Assembly (NCBI GenBank): GCA_001274695.2
Contig: LARU01000002.1
Location: 1,364,001 to 1,428,000, forward strand
Origin: Azoarcus sp. PA01
GTDB lineage: Bacteria; Pseudomonadota; Gammaproteobacteria; Burkholderiales; Rhodocyclaceae
Reading direction: 5' to 3'
Length of the DNA stretch: 64,000 bases
Shown here: in pieces, positions 62,458-64,000 of the stretch
How positions within the stretch are numbered: position 1 is the first letter of the stretch
Layout of the letters: the number at the start of each line of letters is the position of its first letter
Translations under genes and position numbers: made by a program
Notes under the pieces: model-generated
What the model was told of the DNA's origin: nothing
The model's database searches: none
What the model saw: the letters and a program-made list of their open reading frames with translations, nothing else

Positions 62458-63197
62458 CCGGCGCGCGCCGGCGTGATGCGCTCCCTGGCGCGAGCACGGC
62501 CGGCCTGCTGGCTGTCGCCGCGCTGGCGATCACCCTGCCCGCGCAGGCCGACCCGGGCCGCGCACCGCTCGTCGCCGTCGACATCGGCCACACGCTCGCG
62601 GCGCCGGGCGCCACCAGCGCCCGCGGACGCACCGAGTTCGAGTTCAACCGCGACCTCGCGCTGCAGGTGAGCGCAGCGCTCGAACGGCTGGAGGTGAGAA
62701 CGGAACTCGTGAATGACGACGGCGCGATCGAATCCCTCGCGGCGCGCCCGGCGCAGGTAGCGGCCGCGGATTTCTTCCTGTCGATCCATCACGATTCGGT
62801 CGGCGAGTGGGAGCTCGAGCACTGGCAGCCGCACGGCGAGACGCACAGCTACAGCGACCGTTGGGCGGGGCATTCGCTGTTCGTGTCGCGGCGCAATCCG
62901 GATCTCGGGCGCAGTACGCTGTGTGCGGTGGCGATCGGGGCGCGGCTGCAGCGGGCGGGTTTCGTGCCGACGCAGAAGAACGGGCGCCAGCGCGAATACG
63001 CCGACCGGCAGCATGCGGTGCATTTCTACGACAATCTCGTCGTGCTGTACCGCGCGCGGCAGCCCGCGCTGCTGTTCGAAGCCGGCGTCATCAAGCACCG
63101 CGACGAGGAGCTGCTGCTGCGCGACCCGCGCCGCCAAGTGCTGATGGCCGGCGAGATCGCGACCGGTCTCGCGGCGTGCCTGAGCGCGGGGCGCTGA
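62454..63197 (+). CDS. N-acetylmuramoyl-L-alanine amidase (Amidase_3)
   Basis: 247 residues. Signal peptide to about residue 32 (TLPAQA), then Amidase_3 catalytic domain: AVDIGHT (metal His), the Glu in RTEFEFNRD, SIHHDSV (metal His), and the terminal catalytic Glu in LLFEAGVIKHRDEE. Periplasmic cleavage of the amide between MurNAc and L-Ala. GTG start overlaps the GGDEF-EAL stop (GTGA). Confidence 0.92.
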   Translation: MTGARRRDALPGASTAGLLAVAALAITLPAQADPGRAPLVAVDIGHTLAAPGATSARGRTEFEFNRDLALQVSAALERLEVRTELVNDDGAIESLAARPAQVAAADFFLSIHHDSVGEWELEHWQPHGETHSYSDRWAGHSLFVSRRNPDLGRSTLCAVAIGARLQRAGFVPTQKNGRQREYADRQHAVHFYDNLVVLYRARQPALLFEAGVIKHRDEELLLRDPRRQVLMAGEIATGLAACLSAGR

Positions 63198-63239
63198 CGA
63201 CAATCGTCGTGCCGCGCGCTTTCGGACGCGCCGCGAAGT

Positions 63240-64000
63240 TCAGCTCAGCTTCTCGCCGTGTTCCCGCGTCGCGTGGAAACCGACTTTCGGCCACTTTTCC
63301 ATCGTCACTTCGAGGTTGTAGCGGCTCGTCGCCAGATACACCGGGTTGCCGTCGACATCCTTGCCGACCCGCATGCCCTGTTCGCGCTCGAAGTTGCGGC
63401 GCGTGACTTCATCCGGGAAGGTCAGCCAGCGCGCGGTGTGGATGTCGGCGGACTCGAAGACCGCGTCGACCTTGTATTCGTCCTTGAGGCGCTGCGCGAC
63501 GACTTCGAACTGCAGCTGGCCGACCGCGCCGAGCAGCATGTTGCCGCCTTCCTGCTCGAACACCTGGATCGCCCCTTCCTCGCCGAGCTCCTGCAGGCCT
63601 TTCTGCAATTGCTTGGACTTCAGCGGGTCGCGCAGGCGCGCGGCGCTGAAGAGTTCCGGCGAGAAATACGGGATGCCCTTGTAGCCGAGGTTCTCGCCTT
63701 CGGTCAGCGTGTCGCCGATGTGCAGCTGGCCGTGGTTGTGAATGCCGATGATGTCGCCGGCGACGCCGTCTTCCTTCAGCACGCGTTCGTTCGCCATGAA
63801 CGTCAGCGCATTCGCGAGCTTCATCTCGCGCCCCATGCGCACGTGCTTCACTTTCATCCCCGATGAATAGCGCCCGGAGCAGATGCGGAAGAACGCGATG
63901 CGGTCGCGGTGCTTCGGGTCCATGTTCGCCTGGATCTTGAACACGAAACCCGAGAACGGCGCCTCGGCGGGCATGACCAGGCGCTCGCTCGCCTCGCCGG
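63240..64000 (-). CDS. prfC: Peptide chain release factor 3, C-terminal part
   Basis: Partial: continues beyond the right edge. About 250 C-terminal residues: FSGFVFKIQANMDPKHRDRI, LRVCSG-like RIAFFRICSGRYSSGMKVKH (domain II), GAVGQLQFEVVAQRLKDEY and the conserved end. GTPase that recycles RF1/RF2 after termination. Convergent with the amidase, 42 bases apart. Confidence 0.95.
   Translation of the reverse strand, partial: GEASERLVMPAEAPFSGFVFKIQANMDPKHRDRIAFFRICSGRYSSGMKVKHVRMGREMKLANALTFMANERVLKEDGVAGDIIGIHNHGQLHIGDTLTEGENLGYKGIPYFSPELFSAARLRDPLKSKQLQKGLQELGEEGAIQVFEQEGGNMLLGAVGQLQFEVVAQRLKDEYKVDAVFESADIHTARWLTFPDEVTRRNFEREQGMRVGKDVDGNPVYLATSRYNLEVTMEKWPKVGFHATREHGEKLS

Overview
The window is about 64 kb of GC-rich DNA with strongly G/C-ended codons. 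It carries single-copy housekeeping blocks typical of a betaproteobacterium of the Azoarcus/Aromatoleum/Thauera type: lptB-rpoN-hpf-ptsN-hprK, recA-recX, and pyrE divergent from an exonuclease III gene. A PEP-CTERM protein and catabolic gene sets fit the same group. The taxonomic placement is inference from gene content and order. I saw no rRNA, tRNA, CRISPR array, insertion sequence or prophage.

Layout. 1-6.0 kb: the 3' part of an acyl-CoA ligase, then a complete LIV-type ABC importer (ATPase, ATPase, binding protein, two permeases). 6.1-12.5 kb: a large bifunctional-type penicillin-binding protein, a PEP-CTERM protein behind a good sigma-54 promoter, and a FecR/DUF6600 protein with a long Q/R/E-rich tail. 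12.5-16.1 kb: PACE efflux protein, MurB, an 85-bp dispersed repeat, then a zinc-ribbon membrane protein next to a TAXI-type binding protein; both of these end in C-x9-C plus one residue. 16.2-25.4 kb: housekeeping run thiL-pgpA-cinA-recA-recX-lptB-rpoN-hpf-ptsN-hprK, then ilvA. 25.4-37.7 kb: 5-FCL, lytic transglycosylase, epimerase-like protein, two GSTs, cca, hydrolase, MidA-type methyltransferase, SDR, ttcA, FHA protein and YqaA. 37.9-45 kb: a 1299-residue FAD/Fe-S oxidoreductase, a cysteine-pair repeat protein, a CCDC90-like coiled-coil protein and small envelope proteins. 45-50 kb: sirtuin plus molybdopterin oxidoreductase, DUF4124 protein, pyrE and exonuclease III. 50.2-53.3 kb: a Phd/VapC toxin-antitoxin pair with an operator-promoter, a YqjD/E/K-like membrane trio, a purine phosphoribosyltransferase and a DUF1840 protein. 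53.3-59 kb: a leftward catabolic-looking operon (MBL, FAD monooxygenase, DUF2783, VOC, FAH) divergent from an IclR regulator. 59-64 kb: a GAF-PAS-PAS-GGDEF-EAL protein, an amidase and the 3' part of prfC.

How the parts relate. The ligase and LIV importer look like uptake and activation of a small organic acid. RpoN is encoded here, and at least one gene here (the PEP-CTERM gene) has a matching -24/-12 promoter. The leftward operon with its IclR regulator looks like an aromatic hydroxylation and cleavage route of unknown substrate. The strongest items for follow-up are the shared C-terminal C-x9-C motif in the zinc-ribbon/TAXI pair, the 85-bp repeat that supplies the stop codon of the DUF2783 gene, the hairpins in front of ptsN, the Lys-to-Arg change in the LivF Walker A motif, and the AcoR-type sensor fused to c-di-GMP domains.
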